Assembly: GCA_033557685.1 (NCBI GenBank)
Contig: JAWQRN010000647.1
Location: 1-27,528, forward strand
DNA length: 27,528 nucleotides
Source: Sperchopsis tessellata
Taxonomy: Eukaryota; Arthropoda; Insecta; Coleoptera; Hydrophilidae
Direction of reading: 5' to 3'
The notes beneath the pieces are model-generated. The model was not told the origin of the DNA, searched no databases, and saw only the letters and a program-made list of their open reading frames with translations. A program made the position numbers and the translations under genes. Positions 1 to 13,700 of the stretch are shown here, in pieces. Numbering within the stretch: position 1 is the first letter of the stretch; each line of letters opens with the position of its first letter.

Positions 1-537
1 TTCATTTCTGTATTTAATATATCGACTTGGCCGGTTTGCTTGATATTTGATTTTCATCAAATATTAAAATCACACTTTTACAAAAGTGCTTATCTTGTGA
101 AAATATAAATTATTTTAATGCTATATCGATTTAAACACACAATTGGTAATATCCTTCAAAATTATGGTACGACATGGAATGGAAATAGATAGTAATATTT
201 ACATTTAGTGTGTGTAAACAGTTTTTTGTTTGATATAAAACTATATGATCATTCATTTAAAAAAATATTACCAATACAAGTACTAGAAAGTTGGTTGAAA
301 ATTCATTATTTTCAAATCATAAAGATGTTTGGCATAGCTTTGTTATCTATAATATGTTAATGGTGTAAGTTATAATTAAAAGAGATAAGTTTCTGTTTCT
401 CGGTTGTACAGCACAATTACCTCGTTGAATTAAAACTCAAATGTTTTTTTTAATTTTTCTGTTTGATATATTATTTTGTATAAAAGTATATAGTTTTTTT
501 TTTATTAACGATAAATAATTTATATTTCCGATTTTAG
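1..537. other. AT-rich DNA upstream of exon a, probably intron
   Basis: No ORF, repeat or RNA gene is seen. The stretch ends in a T-rich run and ATTTTAG, an acceptor-like end, so it is most likely the 3' part of an intron. I cannot exclude a 5' leader or promoter, but there is no clear TATA or initiator. Confidence 0.5.
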
Positions 538-538
538 A

Positions 539-1706
539 ATGGTTCGTAAAAGTGCAAGAAACTCAACCAAGTCAGCTTCACCTGAGAAGGAGAAGAAATC
601 TGAATCTCGAAGGCCACGTCGAAGTAGTAGAAGAAGCAAGAGATCAGATTCTACATCTCATAGTGAGAATTCGGATGAAGAAGTTGAAGTTAAAACAGCC
701 AGATCTCGAAGATCTAGAAGTACACCTGACAATGCAAGATCTCGATCAAAGGCATCGAAAAAACAAGCAGAAGAAAAATTAAATAAGATTGCACCTATTG
801 AAGAAGAAGTTAATGAAAAAGAAGGCCATGCAACTTTTGGAGATACTAAAACTGATGGAGGTAAACGTAAATCATCAGCTAGAGACACACCATCTCCTGA
901 AAGGCAGCAAGAGAAATCACCAGCTAGAGATACTCCATCACCTGAAAGGCCAATAAAACGAAAAAGACATGAATCAGACAAAGATAAAGAAAAGGAGGAC
1001 AGTTCTGAAGTTATAAGTAAATCACCGGATCGTGAGGACATGCAAAAGTCCGAAGAAATAGATGGGAAATCAATTCCTGAAGGATCTACGCCGACTTTAC
1101 AGGAAGAGGATATTAAGACCGACGAAGGGAATGATATTCGAGGTAAAGGTAAGTCTAAAGGTAAAAATAACTCAAAACTAGAAAAAACTACGCATCCAAA
1201 TGACTCTGAGTCGCAAAGTCAAAATGACATTTCTGAAAATGTACAGGTGACGCCTGTGTCACCCACACGTAACGATATTCCCGTTGATAATGATGAACCT
1301 GTATCCACCAATGATGATGTTCAAAATAAACCTCAGAATGAACGTGAAAATATAGGAGAGGATCAAAGTGATCAAAAACAATTAAGTGAGAACGAGAAAA
1401 CAGAAAATTTGGATACTAAATCTAGCAAGGAAATATCAGAGAAAAGTGAAGAAACTGAAAATCAAGTACAAATTGAAGAAGCAAAAGACCATGGTGATGA
1501 TAAAGAAAAAAATTGTACTAATGACATTTCTGACAAGCGGTTGCTAGAGGAAACATCAGAAAATGAAAAAGAAAAAGCTGATCATTCTGATAATGAGAGT
1601 CGAGCAACAAATGACCACTCACAAGCTATCAGACGAAAATCTAGTTATAAATCAGAGTCTGAAAATGAACGTAGTTCAACACCTATCCCAGTGGAGGAAA
1701 AGGATG
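539..1706 (+). CDS. Acn: Acinus coding exon a (charged N-terminal region)
   Basis: An acceptor (ATTTTAG) ends at 537. The frame is open from 521, so 538 could continue a codon from an upstream exon, or the ATG at 539 could be the start. The exon encodes 389 codons plus one base, ending at donor GTAAGT (1707). The product is disordered and rich in S, R, E, K and D, with an RS-like opening (residues about 20-75) and two copies of ARDTPSPER spaced 15 residues apart (bases 878-949). These TPSP sites would suit proline-directed kinases. No SAP domain is present. Translation through the donor continues to a stop at 1771, but that tail is hydrophobic and unlike the rest, so it is read as intron. Confidence 0.85.
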
Positions 1707-4700
1707 GTAAGTTAATTTTTGTTTTCCTATATCATGATCAGAGTTTATCTTATGCACAATGTACATTTTAAGTTGAATCATAATTACATATCTGAAATGT
1801 TAGTATTAAGATTTTGTATGATAATTCTTTACAATACAGTGTTTTAAAATGGTACACTACTTCTAACTTCATCTAGAGATAAAATACAGTATTTTTTCTT
1901 AAAGCAAAAATGATTTGTATTTTCTTATTAATTTATTGATATATTCATACTTCTGGTTATACTGTAAATGATACCAACTTTTGTTTTTTTATGGATGCTT
2001 CATATTTTATATGAAAGAACATGCATCCTCCGAAAGAGGTGTATACTAAAAAAGAACTCACTGGAGAGGTAATCAGTTGTGTCTCCATTTTAACAAGTTA
2101 TAGAGAATTTGCAAAAGAAAAACTGCCTATACATAACACCAATAGACATGAAAATTAGACCTACGTTGAAAAAGTGCCTATTTTAATTAGCTGTAAACAG
2201 TTAAACTAAACTAACTACATGGCCAGAAAAATAGAAATTACGATTGTTTACCTTTATGGTACAGAGTTTGTGTTTGGATGGTGCACAGTTAATTTTTGAT
2301 GATTTGTTTGATTTTTAAACCAGCGACTTCTGTTTTTATGAGAAAACAGTAATGTTTTTTTATCATAAGCTTTTTACTATTAATCGTAGACAAACTGCAT
2401 GACCATGAAATAGTAAAGTCATGCATCTTAATATAATAGTATAAATTCAACTCTTCGAAACTCATTTTCCTTATAAACTTATTTTTCTAGATCAGACTTC
2501 AAATACTGACAAGGATCACCATGGCACACCCGATATGAAAGTTCAACAAACAGAAGAACCTGGATTGAAGAAAGAAGATCGTCCATTAGATTATCAAGAG
2601 AAACAGAAGACCCAAGAAAAAGTGGAAGATGAAAATTCTTCATATCATGATAATCATTCAGTAAGCAGCACGGAACCTGGAGAAATACCAAAAGAAAAGT
2701 TGAGACTGAAACGATGTTTGACAGAAAAATCTAAGAACGACATCCCTGAATCAAGTTCAATAAGGAAATGGGGTGAAACATTTGAAGATGTTGAAAATTT
2801 ATGGAGGCATTTCAACTTGATCAAAGTTGGCACTGAAGTGATTAGTGAATTTTGCTCAAACTTGGAAATTTTGGATGAAAGTGAAGTTAAACTGGAAGTA
2901 ATAGAGAGGATTTCTCTACAGCATAAAGATAAGAAGAAATCTGAACGTAAGGTTTCGATAGAACACAGCTCTTCGGAAACTGAAAGACCTTTGTATGATA
3001 CTCAAACTTCAGAAGCATCTGTGAAGAGTGATGATCAAAATACTGAAATAGAAGATAATGCTAATATAATAGCAATGAATAGGAAAATATCTATTGTTGA
3101 CGATACAGCAAGTAAATTGAAACCTCCTCCAAGTCCTGCTAAAAATCCTGTTTCATCAGTTTTGTATATCACTAACCTTGTAAGGCCGTTTACATTGAAG
3201 CAGTTGAAGGAAATGCTAGAAAGAACCGGAAAGATTCAAGAAGATGGATTTTGGACCGACAGGATCAAATCGAAGTGCTATGTTCAGTATGAAACAGTTG
3301 AGTAAGTATTTATATAATTTTGATAATTATAATTTCTATCCTTAATTTAAATTGTCCTCTTATGGTTGATACATCTTAATGATAATGTATAATTTTGTTC
3401 AAACCACTAGAATTACTGTAATCTGATGTGCTACATTATTTTTAGACAAACAAGGCATTTGATATCGTCGTTTAGCATATCGGACTGCTATTAAAACTTG
3501 GTCTTGTTAGATTGCACCAGTTACCTAATACACTAATTTCTATTAAACCAAAACTAAATATTAAAATTAACAACACCTCAAACAGTCTTATATTATAAAC
3601 TGTTACGACGTTTATTACCAGAGTTCTCTATTGTGCGGATAGCACTGCACTTGTATCTCACAGCAACTCTCTGGGATAAACTATCTCCCAATTACAAAAT
3701 TTCTAAATATAACTACCAACTAGTTTAATAAAAGGTGGCTAAATGCAAATCCAAATAAGACTCGATTTATCATTTTTAACCATATACCAACAGATTCCTG
3801 TTCAACTATACTAAAGAGTAATACGCTATTTAAATGTTACACAAGCGTCAGGTATTTGAGGTTCCAATTAGGCCACAAATTGAACTTGAATGCCCATACT
3901 AAGATTATAAAATCAAAAATAATTATCAGAACAGAAATTTTCAGGAATTGGACTTATTGGGATACAGGAATCAATAAATGATTCTGTAGAATTATCTATA
4001 AGTCAATCTGTGGATCTGTATTGAAATATCACCGTAGATTGTATGTAACCTGTAGAAGACCAGCAATAAGAAATCTGCAAATTGCAGAAACATCTTTTCT
4101 ATGTTCCATTACCAACTTCGCCACTCTAATAATCCGCTCCACAATTTTCTAAATCACCTCTATGAAGTAGCAAAGGTTGACCCTACATGTGATAGGTTAA
4201 TAGTTCGAGGGAAAAAAATTACATTGAAAGAAAACAACCGCCACATCCTCAATAGCATGTGTAGAAATGTTGAACAAATAAGATTCTATTACCCACAAAA
4301 CAGGCTTTGAGAAATAGTTCTATATGCTACTATATTATTATATTCACTTTTTGAAACAAATGTATTGTAAATAGTTTACTATGGCTGAAGGACTTTGTCA
4401 ATGGCCATTTGGCTTTTAATAAAGATCGTTTATTATTATTACCTCTTTGTTCAACTTTTTTTCCAACTATCTTATTACTTCAGAAAACAATTTTTCAACA
4501 ACTTTGTAAAATTTTCTTTAACAATTATTTGATTTCATCGGAAGAAAACACTGTTCCCCTAAATGTATTTTGAGTCTAATGGAGCTAGGTTAAGACTATA
4601 AAGAGGATGCTTTAACAATTAATCCATACTCATTGATTATCTGCTGCACTTTCTGATGCCCCTCCAACACTGCAGAATTTTCTAGACAAATTTTGTTTCT

Positions 4701-7700
4701 GTAGGAATTCTGGTCAGGTGTAAATAACTAGGAATCCCACCGCCCAAATCATTGTGCAAAACTTCCACAATACTCAGTTCTAATGTATTGAATTTCTTGG
4801 CAATAACTGAGATTATCTAAAGCCAATACAGTACCAGATTTTCAATTTTATGCGACATGTCATGAGTTCAGGCCACTACGGGTTGCCTGCTCATTGGGTA
4901 ATTTTAAATTTATTTTCTATACCATCGAAACAGTTGAACTTTTTTGACATTGTCACATTTTAGTGTTATCAGTAGGTACTTAACACAAAATGTGTTCTCA
5001 TAAGGTAATTTTGTAATGAATATTTTAATAAATGCTTCAGTCCTTGCCGAAACTGTAAATTTAGGGCTCACCAGTAAAACACTGCAGGTTCTATTTATAA
5101 TGGCTATTAAAAATCTCTTATTTTATAAAGTAAAGTAGTTGATGAAACAATTCATTAATTAATTAACTTATACTTAAAATATTTTTTCACTTTAGAGAAT
5201 CAGAAGCCACTAGGAATGCGATTCATGGAGTCAACTGGCCTATTGGTAATGGGAAGAAGCTTGTGATTGACTATGCCACACCCGAAGATTTGGAAAAAGC
5301 ACGGAATCCACCACAAGTACAAGCTCCACCACCACCAACAGTACCTGAACCTGCTTCAATTCCCGAAAAAGAAAATCAGGTAAGAAATGTTACTTTAATT
5401 TAATATCTACGTTATTGAACTTCCTAGAAAGGGCTGGATATCACTGGTCTTGAAGGGGGAAATAACAAAACAACATAAAAATATGAATTCAGTGCGTAGA
5501 TTTCCACGGCCACAGTAAATGTATTCAGGTTTTCCAGGAGATAACCGTGTGTTGGCTTTTATTTTTGCTGACGTTTCATCCACCGTTTCAAGGGAAATTA
5601 TCAAGACCTGTAGCTCTTAAAAGTGCTAATTATAGATTTCCATGTAGTTCTGAAAAGTGCTAGATGTAGGTGCCGACTAGCACTTTTAAGAGCTACAGGT
5701 CTTGATAATGTCCCCTGCAACGGTGGACGAAACGTCGGCAAAAACAAAAGCCAATACACGGTTATCTCTTGGAAAACCTGAACATAAAAATATGACATTG
5801 TTTCATTCGTATTTATGTTTAGTCTAACCATTTTGTCTATGCACCCGACAGATCAACAGTAGCAATATACAATGCAAGAAAAAGACCTTAAAATAGTACC
5901 CAGAAACCCTTGCATTACAAAAATTAGTCCATAAACGAATTTACTTGGTTATGGATAATGTATGACATTCCAAATACTCATAATCTATGTATTATGCCGT
6001 CCTCCTCGAACTGTGTACAATAGGTAGAATATAATATTTCATACTATGAGCAGTTGTTATTTTTCTTATTTGGTAACTTGTCATTTGTATGTAAAAATCC
6101 AGAGGTTCTTCCATTTATGCTTACTTTATTCTAAATCCGAAATTTGGAGAAATATCTGTTTATTCCTTACTAGGTCTCAATTACAAAATTGTACGATTTT
6201 TTTTGTTTGATTTTAGGAACCACACCTTAAAAGGATCAGACACAATTCTGAAAGTGACACAAGAGAGAAGGACGGCAGAAGAAACAGTGAAACCATTCAT
6301 GTGCGGGAGTGGGACTTAGGAAAGGAACATGTCCGAAGAAATAGATCACGAACAAGAAGTCGTAGTAGAGATAGAAATGAGAAAAGACGACACAGGCGAA
6401 CACCTTCTCCAAGAGATGGTAAGTTGAATTTTGCAGTGATTGATGAGGTTAAAATGAGATTATATAGTGGATTGGATGGGAGAGTTTGTAAAACAGATAT
6501 GGAAATAACAGATACTTGAATAGAGCAACTCACACAGGTCTACCAAAGACAGAATATAGACTTAGTGCTTGTTAGAGATACTATGAAAGAAAAATAATTA
6601 CGGCGGAGTTGTTCAGGGAAAAGATACAAAAAGCTATCGGGATCAGGCGCTATACCTGCAGAAATGATGCAGATTTGTAAATGTCTGAAGTACTGTATGC
6701 ACTGCTGGGAAATATATGGAATGAGGAAAGAATGATCTAAGGACATTGTAGTGAAAATATCCAAAAAGGATAATTTGGCTGAGTACGGCAATTGACGGGC
6801 AGTAACTTTGATGTGTGTAGCAGGCAATGTAATGACATGTGCCATGTTGGAATAAATGAGAATCGGGTAAATTTCTGACAATGATTAAAGTGATGTACGA
6901 GGGCTCCTCGGTTACAAATGAGGGCAAAGGGAGGACATGGGGAAACATAGAAATTCATTATACATTAGGAATAGCGTGGAGTCCATTGTACAGACTGGAT
7001 GATTTCAAGTGTGCGGATGATATTTGCTTATTGACTAAACGTGACAAACATATCTAATGCAAAACGGAAAATTTAACCCAGACTGCTGAGAAGGTGGGAT
7101 TGAGGAGGAACACCATTGTGAAAACTAAAGAAATGAATAGATGAGCTGGAGTTTTGTTACTTGGGTAGTGTGCTGGAGAGGGGAGGAAGGTGTGAAGAGA
7201 ATAGGTGCAGCTCAGGGCTCCTTCAGTATGCTAAAAAAATTATGTTCAACAACTGTGATAAGAGAGAAATTTGGTAAGGAAATAGGGGATGCATTGGCTG
7301 GGTACAGCTGTTTGTCAATATTGTTGAATATGCGGAATCTTTTGGCCATATTGAATATCCAACGAAGAACGGAGATTTACAGATTTGGAACCAGTTGAGA
7401 TGTTGGTGAATAGAAGGAAATAGAGATGGATTTATTCATACACTGAGGAGGTCGCCTGATTGCTTGACCAGGTAAGTCTTAGAGTGTAATCCTGTGGATA
7501 TAAGAAGACTAGGAAGGCCATTGAACTCAAGGAGGAGGGGGATGACAAGTGAACACAGCATGGATGGAGTGACTTGGGAGGATATTAAGGTGACTGCAAG
7601 AGCTGGGATTGATAGACGAGTAGTGGACAGACTAATGAAAGTAGAATAAACTGAATTGAAAATGCGTAGGGCTAGCAAATCTGTTACTTATTATCAAAAT

Positions 7701-10700
7701 ATTCCATGGAAAAACCTTATGTTACCTTGTACTCCGCTATTGAGTAAAAGTATTAAAGAAGAAAAGAGATTTGGTTACACGACAAAACTGTTAGTTCATA
7801 CAAGATACTATTTATTTTGTTTCTATGTTCTTGGTAAAATCTTTCTCAAATGTTTCCATTTTCCAATTTATATTTTCTTTGTCAGTTGTTCTTCATCGGT
7901 CGTAATCAACCTTTGTTTCTTTTTACAACTAACTTTTGCAGTTCCCGTTCACATTTTGCCTATAAGGCCAATTTATTAGCATACAAATTCAACTGCTTAT
8001 TTTTAACTTGCATTACATTTACCCATTCAGCGTTGGCAGCGTTCCCTTTGTGAATTACTATTTTACATAATTTTACTACTGTACAGGCTAGTCGATTATT
8101 GGGGAGGCGCTGTTAGAACAGTGAGAGCCACTTTTTGGATATTACTTTAATATTTGATTTATAATACAAAATGTAATAAATATGCTGCAATATTCTGTGT
8201 AAATTTCACAAAAATTTGTATTTATAAGTATATTATAAACTATTTATGATATTAAAACAGTTAGTATAAAATGAGGTTAATATTTGCATTCTACACAGTA
8301 AGGTGTTTTTGGAATTAAACCTAAATTTTTTTTTCTTATGTCAATTTATTTCGCCTACGATTTTTTAATGAAGTTATTTGTTTTCTTTCTGTCGCCTATG
8401 GCGCCAATGAGGGAATTGGATATAAATAAGAAATATGAAGCACCAGAAGAAGTTACCGAATTCCGGTTACAAAACGGGAAGCTCGTGAAGCTATTACCTT
8501 CCTGAGGAAAGCATTAGAAAAAGTGCGTGGTGATGATTATGAGTATAGGCACTTATATAATGTTGAAAAATTTATTTATAGACTTAATAATGTGAATTCA
8601 AAGCAAGCGAAAATAAATGAATATTTTAAATAATTAACCTAAATTTTACAGATTTTCTAGTTTTAGTTAATATTTTGCATTTGGCAGGCAATAAACTGTA
8701 AATGCGTTATTTATATCATTGTTTTTTTTTTTCACTGAATGTACGTTTTCAGTTAATAGAATCGCTGTTTAATAGAATCAATATTCAATTGACAAACGCG
8801 ATCACAATAAACAGCGCTTTCTATAAATTATTATTTAAAATAAGGGAGATAATGGAACATATGTAAATTTTATAAGTAATTATTCTATATATAAAATAAA
8901 ATCATTAAAAATTTTCAGATTTCATTAGTCGAAAGCAAAAGAAACTAGAAGATTCTGTGCCTCAGAAGCTTATGGATGACCTATTCCAAAAGACCAAAGC
9001 CATGCCTAGTATCTTCTGGCAACCACTTACTCCTGAAGAGGTAATGCTAATATTTTGATTATATAATAAACATCAATAGTGTGAAAGATTCTCGATTTTC
9101 ATAAATTATATATAAAATATTGTTTTCTGTTGATTATCAATCTTTTGTCGTAAAGGGTCAACAATTATACAAGTAGACAAGAAAGCTAATGTGGATGTAC
9201 ATGGAAAATGTTATTCTCATAGGTTTTCTGAGTTGTTTTGGTTTTTGTATATCTTTACTTACAAAGATTATACTTAAAATATACAGAAAATTAATCTGCA
9301 TACATTATAGTGGAAGTAATTTTGAATTGATATTCAAAAATACTATTCTATATACCTATGTAGAAACATTTTTTTGAGTACCTAAATTATTTAACAAATT
9401 TCAAAAACGAAGCTGCATCTGTTCACCTTCCTATGCATGTATCCTGAAAACAATTATTATTAGACTTACTTGTTGGAATTTTGTAAAGATTTAGACACCA
9501 AGACTATGTGTGTTTGAAATTATTTATATAGCAGTAATATTTTCAATTTTTATAATTACTCAATTACTTTTGATTAGAGATGCACTGAAGCAGGTTTTAG
9601 CCGAATGCTGATTCGACACGAAGTTCGACGGAAGCACCGAAGTAACCACATTTTTCTGATGTTTTTTCTAAAAAAAAAAAAAAAAAATTAAAGATAATTC
9701 AATGTATAAAACAATTTTTATAAAATATATAAAAGTCATTTTTATTAGAGTTCAATCCAACCTTTGTCAAATTTTTACCAACTGGTGAATTAGGATAAAA
9801 AATTGTCAGAACTTGTAAACCCAGATTTAATATTTTATTTTTGTAAATTAAGAAGGTACTGTTCCGAAACTTTTATATACAGTCAGCGCTCAGTTAACAT
9901 ATATATTGTGTACACAAATTATCGTAAAGTAAGTGAATGTACTTTAAGTGAACGGCATATTTCTATACAAATGTATATATGATTTTTTGGCACAAACGTA
10001 CTCAGCATTCACTAACGTACACTCTGAAGTATTGTAAAATACAAAAAATATACGTTTCTACATTGGGGACTTCTTGTACTAACAGACATATATGCACAGT
10101 TTTATAAACAATGCATTATATTAATTTGTCAGGGACTTCCATACCTTTTTAATGGTAATGTAAATGTATGTGCTTTGTATTGTAACAGATGTAAAAGTGC
10201 AGTTTTGTAATCGACACAATATATACATACATCAGGGAATCGTGTGTTCTAATTATTTATGTTTTCGCGTGTATTCATATCATGCACTGGTATTCTGTCA
10301 TAGATATAGTGTACATTAAAATTTGTAACTGCTACTGTCGAAGTAGTTTATTAAGAGCATAACAAATATTTTTACACATGGGTGATATCGAATTTATAAA
10401 AATTCAAAAATTGTTGAAATTGTGGAAAATTCTCACCAGTACAACTGTGCAAAAACAAAGATCTCTTGAATTAATCATTGTACTTCATTTCTTGTTGACG
10501 ATTTCATTGCCAATAAAGTCACCAATAGAAATAAGATTTATTACGTGTATTTTATATTGTTCTGTTACTAAATAGATAGCGCTTCCATTCGTCAGCTGAT
10601 GAATATTTTGTACCTAGTCTTTATATTATTGTATAAATTTGGTAGAAAATAATTTTCTGCTGACAAATGACAATATGCCATGCTGCTGCCAAATTATAGC

Positions 10701-13700
10701 TTCAAAGACCATATGCAGGCAGATTACAGTACAGTAGTACAGAAAGAGGGTCGTAAATATTCATCTAAGTATTATTGAACCTACGTAAAAAGGATGTACA
10801 CATTCAATGAGCGCTGAATGTATATTTTGAAAATATATAAGTAGGAAGTACTTTTTTTAGGAAAAAAATAACATGAAATTTTGAAATGTGTGAATTTTTC
10901 TGAAAAATTGCGTGTTTTGATCATACATACTTTTGTATGTATATTTCATATTGAATCTCCCTTACTGTTTTGGTCCAACCCGAACATCTCTAAAAGAAAG
11001 CCGAAGCAGCTAACTACAGAAAGCAAACCACAACTTTGGTGCATCCTTTTTTTAAATCATCTAGTAAAAAGGTAATAAAGAATTTAATTTTATGGTAGTA
11101 TGCGACTTTATTTTTGTAACCAGATATTTTTAACCTTATAGGTATAATTTACTATGTTTATCAAGAGTTCAACCCAAATTGAGTTGGCCCCTTTAAACTG
11201 TAATAGAAAGAGATTATTTTTATCAAGAAACAACAAATTCTTCTAAATCATCTGTAAATAAGTAGTAAGAAATATCATTACAATAAACAAAATAAAAAAT
11301 GAATTATTTCCGCAATATGTTTTCATCATGTTTATTGTTTGTATATTTACATCAATGCTGGAAGTAAAAATATTCTAATGGAAAAGATGTTTATTAATAC
11401 GTGTTAGAGTAATCTGATCTCGAGTTCTTTTTAATATTGTTTGTGAACATTTGACATTGGCATTTTCGAGAACATTCCCTATTTTTTTAAGCTGCTTCCT
11501 ATTCCTACCCGCATTTGTAAGGTATAATGTCTATACATCTCCCCCACAAAATTGAACCACAACATGTTTTGCAAGAAATTTTGGGCTTTCTTTACCTCAC
11601 TTTTTTTCCCTTTTTCCAATGACCTTCCTCCATGTCTTTTACCAGATACCTTTTGCTGCTTTATTGTCTGAAATTCTGCTGAAATGTCCAAACCATATCA
11701 ATTTCTCCTGTTAATCATGTTGTACAATGGTGTTATTCCAGTCGCTTTTCGTAACATCCTTCAGTCTCAGGAATTCCATCTCGCTGGCCTCTAGCTCTAC
11801 ATTTCTGCTTGCTGTATGTATAATTACTGTCATAAAATTTTAATTTTTCTTAATATTTCTCTATGATTGAAGTTCGTTCAGATTACATGATGCAATCTAA
11901 TAGTGCTGCTATCTTGTTGATCACCTCATTATCGAACCGTAATGTATTTTCAACAATTGCCCATAAATATTTGAAGGTCTTAAACTGCTCCACCCCTTTT
12001 CTTTACCAACATATAAATTGTCATTTTTTGTGATAACCATGACTTTCGTCGTTTTTATTGTCATACTGTTCTCCTTTAGAATAATGTCCCACACCACAAC
12101 ATTATCCTGGTAAACTTGCTCAGCAAACAGCCCCAAGTCATTGCAAAAGTACATGTTTCAGTCTCACAGGCTCCAACACATTCAACATTGTGCTATATGT
12201 TATGGAATAATATTATAATAAATAGCAACAGACACAATACATCACTTTGTCTCATTCCTCTAGTAGTTTCAAGTGTCTTGATGTAATGTTTTCCACTCTG
12301 ACAAAGTTCCTCGATTTGAGGCTATAAACCAAATATTTGTTTTTCCATTAGTCTTTATTTGTTTCTCTGTTATCTGCTTTAGCATGAACACATGTCTTTG
12401 AGGGCTGTATCTTAGTCTGAATTCACTGTGACATTTCTCTTTAAGATTCACAGGCAGGCATTACCCAAAATTTGCATGCTATATTTATTCATAACAGAGA
12501 AATTCAGTAAACAAAAAATTATCATAGTGGGTAGCACCTGCTACAATTTTCACTGGCAAATGATGCACATTTTGAAATATTAAACAAAAATGCCTACATA
12601 TTTTGGTTTTAATTAATACATTTAGTTTTGACTAATATCTTTAATCATTTACCTATTGGTTTTAAAAATACACGCTAGTTTTACAATACTTAGTTTAAAT
12701 GTTCGCTTTAAAGATTAAGTATTACATTTAGTCCAAAGTAAGTAATTAATAATTAATAAACAAAAAAAATTAAAAAACAAACCATACTTATCTCGACATA
12801 ACGGGGCTTATATCTATTTTTCTTATACACATTCTGAAATGCTGGTGTACATACACCCAATTTCTTGCTGGTATTTGTATATTGTATTTAGCCATTGGAT
12901 AATCCCAAATTTATATTTAAGTGTAACGTATTTTAGAAAATTATAAAATACAAATTCATTTTTGTTTTAATTTTTTGCATACTGCCATAAATTAAATTTA
13001 TTATTATTTATCTTGGCATTAATCTATTTTTGTCAGTTAACTTTTTTAAAAAAATAAATTATAAGTCTAGTAATAAAATGTAGTATAAGTATATTTAATG
13101 CTAATAATCAAAAATTACGTTAAAAAATTCTTGATTTCAAAACTGGTGATGTTAAAATAACCAATGAAGATCTTTTAACATTTGTTTAAGACTACAGTCT
13201 TTCAGTATTAAGTATTTTGACTAATACTTTATAAATTGTGAAAAATAAAAAGATGATGTTATAATTTGGCACTGAGCAGTTACTTCCTCTTCCAGATCTC
13301 GACTAAACAACAACGGAGGCCACAGAAAAAGAAATAAAGCTATCAAAAGTATGAGTACAATTATGATAAATTTGAGGGAATGGTTCAACTCTACCACACT
13401 TGTATCATAAGCATCATATGACCATTTTAAAATGCTTATTTTTTAAAGATACATGTATCTTTAAATTGCAAAAAACTAAAATTTATACATATCTGATGCA
13501 AAAATAATGCATACTAACCCAAAAGTTAAATTGTTGAATACTTTTTTTATAAAAAAGTTTTTATAAACTTTATATTTTTGTGTTAATTCAAACACAGTTT
13601 TGTGTGTTTTTTTACATTTTTGATTTATTAAATTTTGTATTTTATATTAAAAGAAAACATATCCATCTAAGCATTTAGGTATTTTAAATCTGCTGCGCTA

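Larger units (their letters stand above)
6419..8918 (+). other. Acinus intron 4
   Basis: Donor GTAAGT at 6419 and acceptor AATTTTCAG at 8918. It holds a LINE remnant (about 6590-7650) and a pogo/Tigger remnant (about 8090-8830). I recognise nothing in the AT-rich 7650-8090. Confidence 0.8.

Noticed and set aside
658..1041. 127-aa antisense ORF
   Set aside because: Ser/Leu-rich mirror of the Acinus charged exon; no domain, and the sense strand explains it.
2019..2069. Possible cryptic exon in intron 1 (PPKEVYTKKELTGE followed by GTAATC)
   Set aside because: The only nearby acceptor (ATGAAAG) has no pyrimidine tract, and joining it to exon a in phase 1 leads to a stop within 11 codons.
9189..9377. 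Small hydrophobic ORF (62 aa) in intron 5
   Set aside because: AT-rich chance ORF with Ile/Phe/Leu codons only; no homology recognised, and it is inside an intron.
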